Below, one piece after another: positions 19,759-27,839 of a stretch of 64,000 bases of DNA. Source of the stretch: Shewanella livingstonensis (lineage in GTDB: Bacteria > Pseudomonadota > Gammaproteobacteria > Enterobacterales > Shewanellaceae). Numbering within the stretch: the stretch's first letter is position 1; the number at the start of each line of letters is the position of its first letter. Made by a program: the position numbers and the translations under genes. The stretch is from contig NZ_CP034015.1 in assembly GCF_003855395.1 (NCBI RefSeq), positions 2,304,001 through 2,368,000 on the forward strand, read 5' to 3'. The notes beneath the pieces are model-generated. The model had not been told where the DNA came from and ran no database searches. It saw only the letters and a program-made list of their open reading frames with translations.

Positions 19759-20460
19759 TTAAATCAGACTGTGTAAATGTCGCTGCGATCCATCAAAAAA
19801 GCCGTGTTCATTCATAGTGATTAAACTCAATCGCTGCTGTTTAAGCTGTAATTGCGTCACACTGCAATTGACTATCTGTTTATTAATATTGAAAAATTGT
19901 GCGCCGGGTATTGATAAACTCTGCATTATGGCTGCGCTGATTGCGCCGCCGGAGGTGAATACAAATACCGTATCATCTTGTCCCGTTTGAGTGCTTAATT
20001 GTGTTAAGCCTGTGGTGACACGCTGGCTAAAGTGTTGCCATGTTTCACTGTAGTCATTTGCATTGGGTGCTTGCTGCCATTGATAAATAGCTTGGCTAAA
20101 TAACTCAATAAATGCTCGTGTAGGCGATGCTTGTTGATGAAGATATTGTTTCATGGCTTCAGGCTTGGCCAAATCTGGGCGATGAACAGCAATGACATTT
20201 TCATGGTTAAATTCATTCCAATCAGCGCTTATTTGTAATGAATCATGCAATAAAGGCGGCGATAAAGTGGCTAAGCATGCATCACGGGTTTGCAGATGGC
20301 GGGTCATGTTGCCACAAATTACATGAGTTGGGCGAATATCGCGTTGATTAAAATGTTCGCCTAAATGGCGGGCTTGGCGATGACCTAAGCTCGATAAGTT
20401 GTCGTAATTTTGGGCGCCGAAACTGGCTTGGCCGTGGCGGATTAAATAGATATTAGCCAT
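19759..20460 (-). CDS. Histidine phosphatase (phosphoglycerate-mutase fold) family protein, second His absent
   Basis: A 233-aa cytoplasmic protein with the N-terminal LIRHGQASFG signature (R8-H9-G10, where H9 is the phospho-acceptor in the family). The second motif, normally a His in a VxSHGG-type segment, reads FTSGGAIS here, so the catalytic second histidine is replaced by Ser. From memory, TSGG variants occur in relatives encoded beside acyl-CoA dehydrogenases, so this may be a subfamily trait rather than decay. It follows the APH-fold kinase with a 2-nt gap. The partner kinase suggests it acts on, or merely binds, a phosphorylated acyl intermediate; that role is inferred. Confidence 0.82.
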   Translation of the reverse strand: MANIYLIRHGQASFGAQNYDNLSSLGHRQARHLGEHFNQRDIRPTHVICGNMTRHLQTRDACLATLSPPLLHDSLQISADWNEFNHENVIAVHRPDLAKPEAMKQYLHQQASPTRAFIELFSQAIYQWQQAPNANDYSETWQHFSQRVTTGLTQLSTQTGQDDTVFVFTSGGAISAAIMQSLSIPGAQFFNINKQIVNCSVTQLQLKQQRLSLITMNEHGFFDGSQRHLHSLI

Positions 20461-20462
20461 GG

Positions 20463-21530
20463 CTATCCTTGTTGTTTCATTGCACGTTTACAGCGCCACA
20501 TTAAATAATGTGAGAAAATCCAAAATTGTTTAAACGCCGGATTACGGGTTTGCTTGTGGTGATAGCGGTAATAAATTTGCTGCACTATGCCGGCTAAGCG
20601 AAATAATCCAAATACTTCATAAAAGCGAAAATCATCAATGGTAATAGCCATTTTGTCGCAATAATATTCAACCACTTGTTTACGCGTTAGCATGCCATCA
20701 AGATGTGTTGGTTGGCGACGGGTCATCTGTGCTAAAAAGTCATCATCAGCTTCTACCCAGTAGGCCAGGGTATTGCCTAAGTCCATTAGCGGATTACCAA
20801 GCGTAGCCAGCTCCCAGTCTAGTATGCCATTCACTTTACTGATGTCATCAAGGTCTAACACCACGTTATCGAAGCGAAAATCATTGTGAGTTAAACAAAT
20901 GGTTTCTTGTGCGGGCTTATGTTGTTGTAGCCAAGCCATGACACTCTTACCAGAAGGTACATTCCATGTTTTTGCTTGTGTGTAGCGCTCGCTCCAGCCA
21001 TCAATTTGGCGTTGAGTGTAGCCTTCACCTTTGCCAATGTGAGTAAGGTTTGCCTTATTAATGTCAACTTTGTGCAATTGGATTAAACAATCCATTACGT
21101 TGGTACAAAGGGTTTTAGCTTGCTGTTTATCGACCTGTAAACCTTTAGGTAAATTCTGCCTTGGGATAATGCCATTAAGCTTTTCCATAACATAAAACTC
21201 AGTGCCTAACACGCTGTTGTCTTCGCAATGGGCAAGCATAGCGGGTACATAAGGGTAAACAGGTTTAAGGGCTTGCTGTAAACGATACTCGCGGCCCATA
21301 TCGTGTGCGCCTTTGGCTTTGGTGCCTTTTGGAGCTCGGCGTAATATCAGTTCACGGTTATCGTAGGTTAAACAGTAGGTCCAATTTGAGGCGCCACCTG
21401 TGTATTGGGTAATGTTCAGTTTACCTTCAAGACCTGCAATGTGTTGTTTGAGCCATGGGTCAATAATAGCAACGTCAAGTTCTTCACCTGTTCGTACTGA
21501 CTTGGCTTTATCTAAATATTGCTGGTTCAT
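20463..21530 (-). CDS. APH-fold phosphotransferase, LvaA/ACAD10-11 kinase-domain type
   Basis: A 355-aa protein with the aminoglycoside-phosphotransferase kinase fold. The nucleotide region has EL(I)LRRAPKG near 60-69, the Brenner-like loop is H215-N-D217 with N222, and the metal-binding equivalent of DFG is D238-W-E. In this family, relatives include LvaA of Pseudomonas putida, which phosphorylates 4-hydroxyacyl-CoA, and the kinase domain of mitochondrial ACAD10/11. Antibiotic resistance is unlikely given the neighbours. Its ATG overlaps the stop of the upstream SDR by one base (TAATG), so it is translationally coupled within the operon. A hydroxyacyl-CoA substrate is inferred. Confidence 0.85.
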   Translation of the reverse strand: MNQQYLDKAKSVRTGEELDVAIIDPWLKQHIAGLEGKLNITQYTGGASNWTYCLTYDNRELILRRAPKGTKAKGAHDMGREYRLQQALKPVYPYVPAMLAHCEDNSVLGTEFYVMEKLNGIIPRQNLPKGLQVDKQQAKTLCTNVMDCLIQLHKVDINKANLTHIGKGEGYTQRQIDGWSERYTQAKTWNVPSGKSVMAWLQQHKPAQETICLTHNDFRFDNVVLDLDDISKVNGILDWELATLGNPLMDLGNTLAYWVEADDDFLAQMTRRQPTHLDGMLTRKQVVEYYCDKMAITIDDFRFYEVFGLFRLAGIVQQIYYRYHHKQTRNPAFKQFWIFSHYLMWRCKRAMKQQG

Positions 21531-22366
21531 TACGCTTGATCCTCCTTTAACAGTTGTCTTAGTCGGTGGGTTTGTTTCAATACTAAATGAAAATACCAGC
21601 GTAGCGGTAACAAGCGCTTTAAAAGGTAAAGGCGCTTACCTTGTTGATGTGTTAGTAACAAAAACTGCTTTTTAGATTCGCCTTGATAAGCGAGGTCAGC
21701 GACTTGTTCTGCATCTATCGGTGATTTATCAAATAGCTTACCCATGAGTTTTTCCATCTTGGGCAATTGAGTGCGTAAGCTACTGCCAAGATTAGTTTTA
21801 AAAAATCCAGGGCATAATACACTGACATTAATATTGTCGTCGGCTAGCTCTAAGCGCAGTGTTTCAGACAATGACACTACTGCCGCTTTTGAAGCGTTAT
21901 AACTCGACATAAACGGAATAGGGGTTAAGCCAGCTTGTGATGCCACATTAAGAATGCTGCCATAACCTTGCTGCTTAAAAAGTGGTACAAAATGTTGGCA
22001 CATATTGACGATGCCAAATAAATTTATTTCAATAATCCAGCGCCATTGCAACATAGGTTCTGCTTCAATTTTATCAGCAGTTGCCACACCAGCGTTGTTG
22101 ACTAATAAATCGATATGTTGCCATCGAGACTGCAAGGCGTTTTTAAGTGCATTTATACTGTCTACATTTGTAATGTCACAGGGTACAAAAAATGCTTTAC
22201 CACCTAATGCTTTTATTTGTTCGCATACCTGCTCACCAGCTTGCTGATTAATATCTGCAACACAGACTTCGGCATTATGACTTGCCCACTTTAACGCTAG
22301 CGCTTTACCTAAACCTGAAGCGGCACCGGTGATCACCACATGTTGCTGTTGTTTAATCTGATTCAT
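21530..22366 (-). CDS. SDR family oxidoreductase of the acyl-CoA operon
   Basis: A 278-aa short-chain dehydrogenase. TGAASGLG lies at 13-20, an acidic residue at the end of beta-2 (VADINQ) suggests NAD rather than NADP, NNAG is present, NVASQAG carries the catalytic serine, and YNASK supplies the Tyr-Lys pair. About 25 residues longer than minimal SDRs, with a basic, hydrophobic C-terminal tail. It lies 11 bp after the acyl-CoA dehydrogenase and overlaps the kinase gene by one base. An LvaD-like role in oxidising a hydroxyacyl intermediate is possible; that is inferred from gene content. Confidence 0.87.
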   Translation of the reverse strand: MNQIKQQQHVVITGAASGLGKALALKWASHNAEVCVADINQQAGEQVCEQIKALGGKAFFVPCDITNVDSINALKNALQSRWQHIDLLVNNAGVATADKIEAEPMLQWRWIIEINLFGIVNMCQHFVPLFKQQGYGSILNVASQAGLTPIPFMSSYNASKAAVVSLSETLRLELADDNINVSVLCPGFFKTNLGSSLRTQLPKMEKLMGKLFDKSPIDAEQVADLAYQGESKKQFLLLTHQQGKRLYLLKRLLPLRWYFHLVLKQTHRLRQLLKEDQA

Positions 22367-22377
22367 AGGTTTTACCG

Positions 22378-23598
22378 TTATTTGTATTTTGCCAGTTCAA
22401 GGCGGGACACCATGGCCATATGTACTTCATCAGGGCCATCAGCTAAGCGTAAACTACGGGCCATTGCTGCAAAACCAGCTAACGGTGTGTCGTGGTTCAT
22501 GCCGGCACCGCCATATAGTTGAATAGCCATATCGACGACTTGAGTTAACATATTTGGCACTACCACTTTAATGGCTGAAATATCAGTCATAGCAAATTTT
22601 ACACCTACGTTATCAATTTTCCAGGCCGCATTTAAGGTGAGCAATCTGGCTTGATCTATTGCTATACGAGCTTGGGCGATACGTTCAAGATTACCCCCTA
22701 ATTTGATAATCGGCTGGCCAAAGGCGACGCGAGATTGACCACGCTCGATTGCTAATGATAATGCACGTTCAGCCGCGCCAATCGCGCGCATACAATGATG
22801 AATACGCCCAGGACCGAGTCTACCTTGAGCGATTTCAAACCCTTTTCCAAGCCCTTTAATGACGTGGTTTTTTGGTAATCTGACGTTAGTGAGTTCCATT
22901 TCCCCATGGCCATAAGGGGCATCATAGTCACCATAGGCGGTCAACATGCGGGTGATACTAACGCCCGGCGTGTCTATAGGCACTAACACCATGCTATGTC
23001 GTTGATGTTTTGGGGCATCGGTATAAGACAGCCCCATAAAAATCATTATGTTACTGTTTGGATGACCTAAACCCGTTGACCACCATTTACGGCCATTAAT
23101 GACTACGTCATCACCGTCTTCAATAATAGTGGCTTGCATGTTAGTAGCATCGGATGAGGCGACGTCAGGTTCAGTCATCGCAAATACTGAGCGGATTTCA
23201 CCTGCGAGTAAAGGCGTTAACCATTGTTGCTGTTGTTGCTTATCACCGAAGTGATAAAGCACTTCCATGTTGCCGGTATCTGGTGCATTACAGTTAAATA
23301 TTTCTGGCGCCAGGATTGAACGCCCCATTTCTTCAGCTAGCGGTGCATATTCAACACATGTTAACCCTTGACCTAACGTGGTATCAGGTAAAAATAAATT
23401 CCACAACCCTTCGGTTTTAGCCTGTACTTTTAGGGCTTCAATTTGTGGCAGTAACTGCCATTGAGTCCAATCACTGCTATGGTTAATTCGTCTGTTTTCT
23501 GCTAACAACTCAGCTTCAATGGGGAGAATATATTGATCAATAAACGATTTTACTTTAGCTAAATATTGTTGAGATTTTTCTGTAGCGTAAATATTCAT
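22378..23598 (-). CDS. Acyl-CoA dehydrogenase family protein, ACAD11/LvaC-like
   Basis: A 406-aa flavoprotein with the acyl-CoA dehydrogenase fold: helical N-terminus, FAD-binding MTEPDVASSDATNM, WWSTGLGHP, and a C-terminal helical domain with QLYGGAGMNHDTP. At the place where MCAD-type enzymes carry the catalytic Glu (YEGT), this protein reads ADGPDEVH, so the base is D387. That pattern is what I recall for ACAD10/11 and LvaC-like members acting on 4-phosphorylated acyl-CoA. The ATG at 23598 is preferred over an in-frame TTG at 23610 because it is a standard start and follows TTGGAT. It is the first gene of a tight minus-strand operon, divergent from a LysR gene. Confidence 0.87.
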   Translation of the reverse strand: MNIYATEKSQQYLAKVKSFIDQYILPIEAELLAENRRINHSSDWTQWQLLPQIEALKVQAKTEGLWNLFLPDTTLGQGLTCVEYAPLAEEMGRSILAPEIFNCNAPDTGNMEVLYHFGDKQQQQQWLTPLLAGEIRSVFAMTEPDVASSDATNMQATIIEDGDDVVINGRKWWSTGLGHPNSNIMIFMGLSYTDAPKHQRHSMVLVPIDTPGVSITRMLTAYGDYDAPYGHGEMELTNVRLPKNHVIKGLGKGFEIAQGRLGPGRIHHCMRAIGAAERALSLAIERGQSRVAFGQPIIKLGGNLERIAQARIAIDQARLLTLNAAWKIDNVGVKFAMTDISAIKVVVPNMLTQVVDMAIQLYGGAGMNHDTPLAGFAAMARSLRLADGPDEVHMAMVSRLELAKYK

Positions 23599-23770
23599 GT
23601 ATGCATCCAATGTTATCTAAGCCTCAATCATTATCATGATGTGACAGAGCTCTGATTATGTTGTCAGCATATCGCAGTAGCTTGAGTGAATGAAATGAAA
23701 TAACATGCCAACCCGTAATGAATTCAATTCACACCTAAGTGTAAGATACTTAATTACAATAGAGGCTAAG

Positions 23771-24688
23771 ATGGCAGATACCAAAGCAATTCAACAACTT
23801 GATTTAAACTTACTCAAAATATTTGAAGCGCTTTATTCTGAACAGAATATGACGTTAGCGGCTAAATCGCTGTTTATTACCCCATCAGCGGTCAGCCATG
23901 CGATAAAACGGTTACGTTTAGTATTAAACGATCCATTATTTGTTCGCCAAGGGCTACAAATGCAACCGACGCCCGCGTGCCAAAGAATGGCTCCGCAATT
24001 GATTAGCGCCCTTAACCGGATAAGACAGGTGTTACAGCAATGCGGTGAATTTGACCCATTGACTACCGAGCAAACCTTTAAAATAGCCATTCATGAAGCG
24101 TTAGAAAGTCAAATAATGCCAAGGTTGATTAAGCAAGTTTCCCAACTAATCCCCCATGCTTACGTTGTTAGTATGTCTTTTTCACGAGACAATATTGCAC
24201 GCCAACTTGCCAATGGCGAAGTGGATGTCGCCATTGATGTTGCTCGAGCCGTGAATGCCCCTTTAGCGCATAAAGCGCTGTTGTCAGATCCTTTTTGCGT
24301 GTTGATTGATCGTCAATATCATCCTCTGTCAACTGGCAAATTGTCGGCAGCGGATTATATGAATGCTGAACATATCGCCGTCTCTAGCAGGCCTATAGGT
24401 CGGGTTATGGAAGATATGTTATTACAACAACAAGGGATTAATCGACAGATTAAATACCGTTGCCAGAGTTATCAAACTGCCGCTAAAATGATAATAGGTT
24501 CGCCGTTTATGTTGACCTTACCTCGCACTATAGCGCTGCAATTTATCCATCAAGATTTATATGTGCATACCATGCCATTTGAACTGCCAGATATTGATAC
24601 CCATTTGTATTGGCATACCAATACTGAAACAGACCCCGCTTTTATGTGGTTAAGAACTCAAATAGAACAGGCCGTAGTGGCCGAGTAA
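23771..24688 (+). CDS. LysR-type regulator divergent from the acyl-CoA operon
   Basis: A 305-aa LysR regulator. The winged helix-turn-helix covers about residues 9-68 (LNLLKIFEALYSEQNMTLAAKSLFITPSAVSHAIKRL read in pieces), with an effector-binding domain beyond residue 95 of the NodD/SyrM-like kind. The ATG at 23771 was chosen because AGAGG lies 6 nt before it and the protein then starts at the usual distance from the HTH; an upstream in-frame ATG at 23705 gives an atypical 22-residue extension and no good ribosome-binding site. The 172-bp divergent gap is the likely shared promoter region. It is the obvious candidate regulator of the 18.8-23.6 kb operon. Confidence 0.88.
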   Translation: MADTKAIQQLDLNLLKIFEALYSEQNMTLAAKSLFITPSAVSHAIKRLRLVLNDPLFVRQGLQMQPTPACQRMAPQLISALNRIRQVLQQCGEFDPLTTEQTFKIAIHEALESQIMPRLIKQVSQLIPHAYVVSMSFSRDNIARQLANGEVDVAIDVARAVNAPLAHKALLSDPFCVLIDRQYHPLSTGKLSAADYMNAEHIAVSSRPIGRVMEDMLLQQQGINRQIKYRCQSYQTAAKMIIGSPFMLTLPRTIALQFIHQDLYVHTMPFELPDIDTHLYWHTNTETDPAFMWLRTQIEQAVVAE

Positions 24689-25075
24689 CCATTTGCATGT
24701 TACGCGGCCAGCATCCGTTGAGAGACAATTATGTTGCAGTAAATTTAAGGAGATCAATTAGGATGTTAATAGCATGGGCTCGGTGGGTTTTTATCTTGTT
24801 GCTCTTTAGTTAAAGATGATTATCGACTAATTGAATAGGCCAGTTTAATACTTTATCAAACCATTAAAAGTAGAGTAGATGCTTTGCTGATTGTTTACTA
24901 ATAAGTGTTTATTTTTTGTGATTTTTAATCGCTAACATTGACAATTGTTCAGTAAAGCACAACAGTTATAATATCGTTAAGCAACAGAGTAAATTTTTAC
25001 GATAACTATTTTGCTAAACCTGAGTCAGTATTCATTCCAAAACCATTTTAATAATAATAACGTCATGGTGCCTGT
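24689..25075. other. 387-bp intergenic region before the chemoreceptor gene
   Basis: No gene of normal size is supported. A possible 16-codon ORF at 24763-24813 (MLIAWARWVFILLLFS) has AAGGAG ten bases upstream and would encode a single hydrophobic helix. The stretch 24900-25070 is AT-rich and should hold the promoter of the chemoreceptor. I looked for a sigma-28 promoter and did not find a convincing one. Confidence 0.35.
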
Positions 25076-26725
25076 ATGAACCCAACGAACATGTTTTTTC
25101 GCAAAACGACCATAGCTAACCGTCTACTCGGGATGTTGGCATTAGCCATTGTTGCCACTATTGTCGTTTTCTGGTTTTCATTAACGCGGGTTGAAAACGT
25201 GTTAATTAACGAAAAAGAAGCCAAGCTGAATGCTTTGGTGGACGTCGCTATTACGATAACGGATAAATATTACCAAGATGCACAGTTAGGGAGTATGACC
25301 GAAGATGAGGCGAAAATATTAGCCTTAGCGGCGATAGATAAACTGCGCTATGCAGGTAACGAGTATTATTTCAGTATTGATACTCAAGGAACCATGATCC
25401 AACATGCTTTTGCTAAGCAATTAGTCAATACCAAGGTGTTAGCAATGCAAGACCCTAATGGTGTAAAGCTGTTTGAACAAATGATCCAACGCACTGAACA
25501 ACAAGATGCTGCCCGGATTGATTACATGTGGAATAAACCACAGCAGGAACAACCGAGTCCCAAAATGTCGGTGGTTAAACGCTTTAAACCATGGGGCTGG
25601 ATTATCGGCACAGGAATTTATATTGATGACATCCAAGCGGATAAAAACCAATTTATAACTCAATACTTACTGCTACTGACACTAGTGTGGTTGCCGGTTA
25701 TCTTATTACTGTTTTTTATCATTCGAAGTATTTCAGGACCGATGATTGACACCATAAGCGCGTTTAAGAATATTGCTAAGGGCGAGGGGGATTTAACTTT
25801 ACGTTTGCCTGAAGAAGGAAATGATGAACTCAAGCAAATTGCTCATCATTTCAATATCTTCATTGAAAAAATCCAAAAAGTGATTATGTCGGTAAGCCAC
25901 TCGGTTGATGAATCAAGCCGCTTAGCTAAAAACATGTCAACGATTGCAAAACAGGCCAATCAAATTTCATCGAATGTACAAGCCGAAACGGCCAATGTCG
26001 CCACTGCAATTAATCAAATGTCGATGACCGCATCTGAAGTGGCCTCTAATGCACAATTAGCAGCAGACAGTACTTATCATGCTGATACTGAGGCAGATAA
26101 ATCCGCCGCTGTTGTTAATAATGCGATGAAAAAAATATCAGAATTATCCAATGAACTGGCTGCGACAGAAGAGGTTGCCCGAGGTTTGCAAGTGAGTTCG
26201 AGTAAAATTGGTCAAATTCTGGATGTTATTGTCGGTATTGCTGATCAAACTAATTTACTTGCGTTGAATGCTGCTATTGAAGCCGCTAGAGCCGGTGAAG
26301 CTGGGCGGGGGTTTGCGGTTGTTGCTGATGAAGTTCGTACTCTTGCTAGTCGAACTCAAGCGTCAACAAGTGAGATTAACCTTATTATTGATGCCATCAG
26401 AAGTGCCATTGACAGTGTTAATGCCTCTGTAGCGAGGGCTAGAACTAAATCATCTGAAACCGTCAATGAAACTCAGCAAGTTGTTGGCGCGCTTGATAAT
26501 ATTAAATCATCAATCGAGCAAATATCACAAATGAATATTCAAATTGCGGCTGCAACAGAAGAGCAAAGTACTGTTATAGCAGAGCTTAATATGAATATTA
26601 CCCGAATCAATGACATGTCATTAGATAATAGAACTCAAAATGAACTTATTAATAAAGGCAGTATGGATATTGAACAGGGTGCAACACAGTTACATCAGCT
26701 CGTGGACCAATTTAAAGTAAAATAA
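25076..26725 (+). CDS. Methyl-accepting chemotaxis protein with single Cache sensor
   Basis: A 549-aa membrane chemoreceptor. TM1 is about residues 17-36. A periplasmic Cache_2-type domain follows, recognisable from [18 protein letters not shown] and [17 protein letters not shown]2 is about 196-216, HAMP about 217-270, and the cytoplasmic coiled coil carries the invariant tip [20 protein letters not shown] near residue 388 and [12 protein letters not shown] after it. It should signal through CheA/CheW to the flagellar motor. There is no C-terminal pentapeptide for CheR/CheB docking. Cache_2 sensors often bind small carboxylates; the ligand here is unknown. Confidence 0.95.
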   Translation: MNPTNMFFRKTTIANRLLGMLALAIVATIVVFWFSLTRVENVLINEKEAKLNALVDVAITITDKYYQDAQLGSMTEDEAKILALAAIDKLRYAGNEYYFSIDTQGTMIQHAFAKQLVNTKVLAMQDPNGVKLFEQMIQRTEQQDAARIDYMWNKPQQEQPSPKMSVVKRFKPWGWIIGTGIYIDDIQADKNQFITQYLLLLTLVWLPVILLLFFIIRSISGPMIDTISAFKNIAKGEGDLTLRLPEEGNDELKQIAHHFNIFIEKIQKVIMSVSHSVDESSRLAKNMSTIAKQANQISSNVQAETANVATAINQMSMTASEVASNAQLAADSTYHADTEADKSAAVVNNAMKKISELSNELAATEEVARGLQVSSSKIGQILDVIVGIADQTNLLALNAAIEAARAGEAGRGFAVVADEVRTLASRTQASTSEINLIIDAIRSAIDSVNASVARARTKSSETVNETQQVVGALDNIKSSIEQISQMNIQIAAATEEQSTVIAELNMNITRINDMSLDNRTQNELINKGSMDIEQGATQLHQLVDQFKVK

Positions 26726-26731
26726 GCGGCT

Positions 26732-26766
26732 ATTAATCGGGCTGATGTTACATTAGCCCGATTAAT
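26732..26766. terminator. Bidirectional hairpin between convergent genes
   Basis: Perfect 12-bp arms ATTAATCGGGCT and AGCCCGATTAAT flank an 11-nt loop right after the chemoreceptor stop. T-rich sequence follows on both strands (GTTTATATTTTA on plus, TTATTTTAC on minus), so it can serve both this gene and the convergent 26812 gene. Confidence 0.75.
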
Positions 26767-26811
26767 GTGTTTATATTTTATAACGAAAGTAGTTGAGTTA
26801 GCGCATCAGTA

Positions 26812-27126
26812 TTAACGTGATAATTGCACCATAATATTGATGACATCTTGATATGAGATATTATATTTGCGAGATAGATTGATTATTTTAGTTTTATAAG
26901 TTTGAATATGTTCTTGTTTAAGGAGTCCTATTTGTTTTTGTTCAACAATAGAATTTACCGTATCTTGCAAGATTAATAAGCGGCGCAAACTAAAATCCAG
27001 CGAGTCAATATACGCTGTCATTTGCTGCTTATTACGCGCATTTTCAAGATTTGTAGTTGTGCGTTGTTCGAAGTCTAACTCATCAAACGCATCCATCATT
27101 TGCTTTAAATTTAAATCTTCACTCAT
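26812..27126 (-). CDS. Hypothetical protein, predicted all-helical
   Basis: A 104-aa acidic-to-neutral cytoplasmic protein that I do not recognise. It has no signal peptide, membrane segment or cysteine. The N-terminal third (MSEDLNLKQMMDAFDELDFEQ) is acidic and helical; the middle has Leu-rich heptad-like spacing (SLDFSLRRLLILQDTVNSIVEQ) suggesting a dimerising helix; the end is more basic (KTKIINLSRKYNISYQDVINIMVQL) and could be a small helix-turn-helix-like unit, but that is a guess. The ribosome-binding site is weak. It lies convergent to a chemoreceptor and divergent from the rraA-like gene. Confidence 0.65.
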   Translation of the reverse strand: MSEDLNLKQMMDAFDELDFEQRTTTNLENARNKQQMTAYIDSLDFSLRRLLILQDTVNSIVEQKQIGLLKQEHIQTYKTKIINLSRKYNISYQDVINIMVQLSR

Positions 27127-27319
27127 AAGTATGATTGTTTACGTTATTTTTGGAAATTATATTCATTTTTATTGAATAAGTCACTCTTTAACTTAATTTG
27201 TGGATCTGTTGATATACTCAGTAAACGGTACTTTTTGAGTATAATAATATATCGTTAACAAAACTTGTTGAAATACCTAATAATTAGTAATCTAAGATTC
27301 TGATTTGCAAGGAGGACTT

Positions 27320-27814
27320 ATGTTAGATTTATTACCAGATCTATTCGATCACTATCCCGAAAAATTAATATTATTGCCTATTCCATGGCAATCCTTTGGT
27401 GCCAAACCGATATTTTATGGTGAAGTAGTAACGGTAAAATGCTTTGAAGATAATTCCAAAGTAAAATCTGAATTAGCTAAAAATGGCCAAGGTAAAGTCT
27501 TAGTTGTTGATGGTGGGGGCTCAACGAGACGTGCGCTTCTTGGTGATATGATAGCCCTTAATGCATATGAAAATGGCTGGGAAGGTATCATTATTAATGG
27601 TTGTATTCGTGATGCAGGCACCATCAATACTATGGACATTGGCATACAAGCTTTAGGTACTAATCCGATTAAAACAGATAAAAAAGATGTGGGTGATGTT
27701 AATGTTACTATTGATATTGCAGGTGTCAGTATTTTTCCTGGAATGATGATCTACGCTGATTTGAATGGTGTTGCCGTCAGTAGACAGGCACTAAATTTAA
27801 CGGTGTTAGCGTAA
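27320..27814 (+). CDS. RraA family protein (RNase E regulator or HMG/CHA-aldolase-like)
   Basis: A 164-aa protein of the RraA/methyltransferase-like fold. Conserved blocks are VKCFEDNS, VLVVDGGGSTRRALLGD, WEGIIINGCIRDAGT and YADLNGVAVS, all close to E. coli RraA. Unlike E. coli RraA, which has Gln after the Arg (from memory, GAVRQ), this protein has R97-D98, the Arg-Asp pair that binds substrate and metal in 4-hydroxy-4-methyl-2-oxoglutarate aldolases, so enzymatic activity is possible. The ATG has AAGGAGG four bases upstream; an in-frame TTG five codons earlier is unlikely. asmA follows after 25 bp and is probably in the same transcript. Confidence 0.85.
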   Translation: MLDLLPDLFDHYPEKLILLPIPWQSFGAKPIFYGEVVTVKCFEDNSKVKSELAKNGQGKVLVVDGGGSTRRALLGDMIALNAYENGWEGIIINGCIRDAGTINTMDIGIQALGTNPIKTDKKDVGDVNVTIDIAGVSIFPGMMIYADLNGVAVSRQALNLTVLA

Positions 27815-27839
27815 AATAGCGACAGACAAGGAGGCAATA

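Noticed and set aside
19513..19776. Open frames through the 12-bp repeats on both strands (NITT and CNIS repeats)
   Set aside because: They are open only because the unit is a multiple of three. They overlap the SDR start in another frame and have no ribosome-binding site, so they are not called as proteins.
20463..21530. Antibiotic-resistance kinase
   Set aside because: It has the APH fold, but the operon context (acyl-CoA dehydrogenase, SDRs) fits an acyl-CoA kinase and no resistance genes are near.
23599..23610. TTG start for the acyl-CoA dehydrogenase
   Set aside because: The ATG four codons in is a standard start and gives the family-like N-terminus.
24980..25075. Sigma-28 (flagellar) promoter before the chemoreceptor
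   Set aside because: A TAAA and a CGATAA-like block occur but the spacing is far too short.
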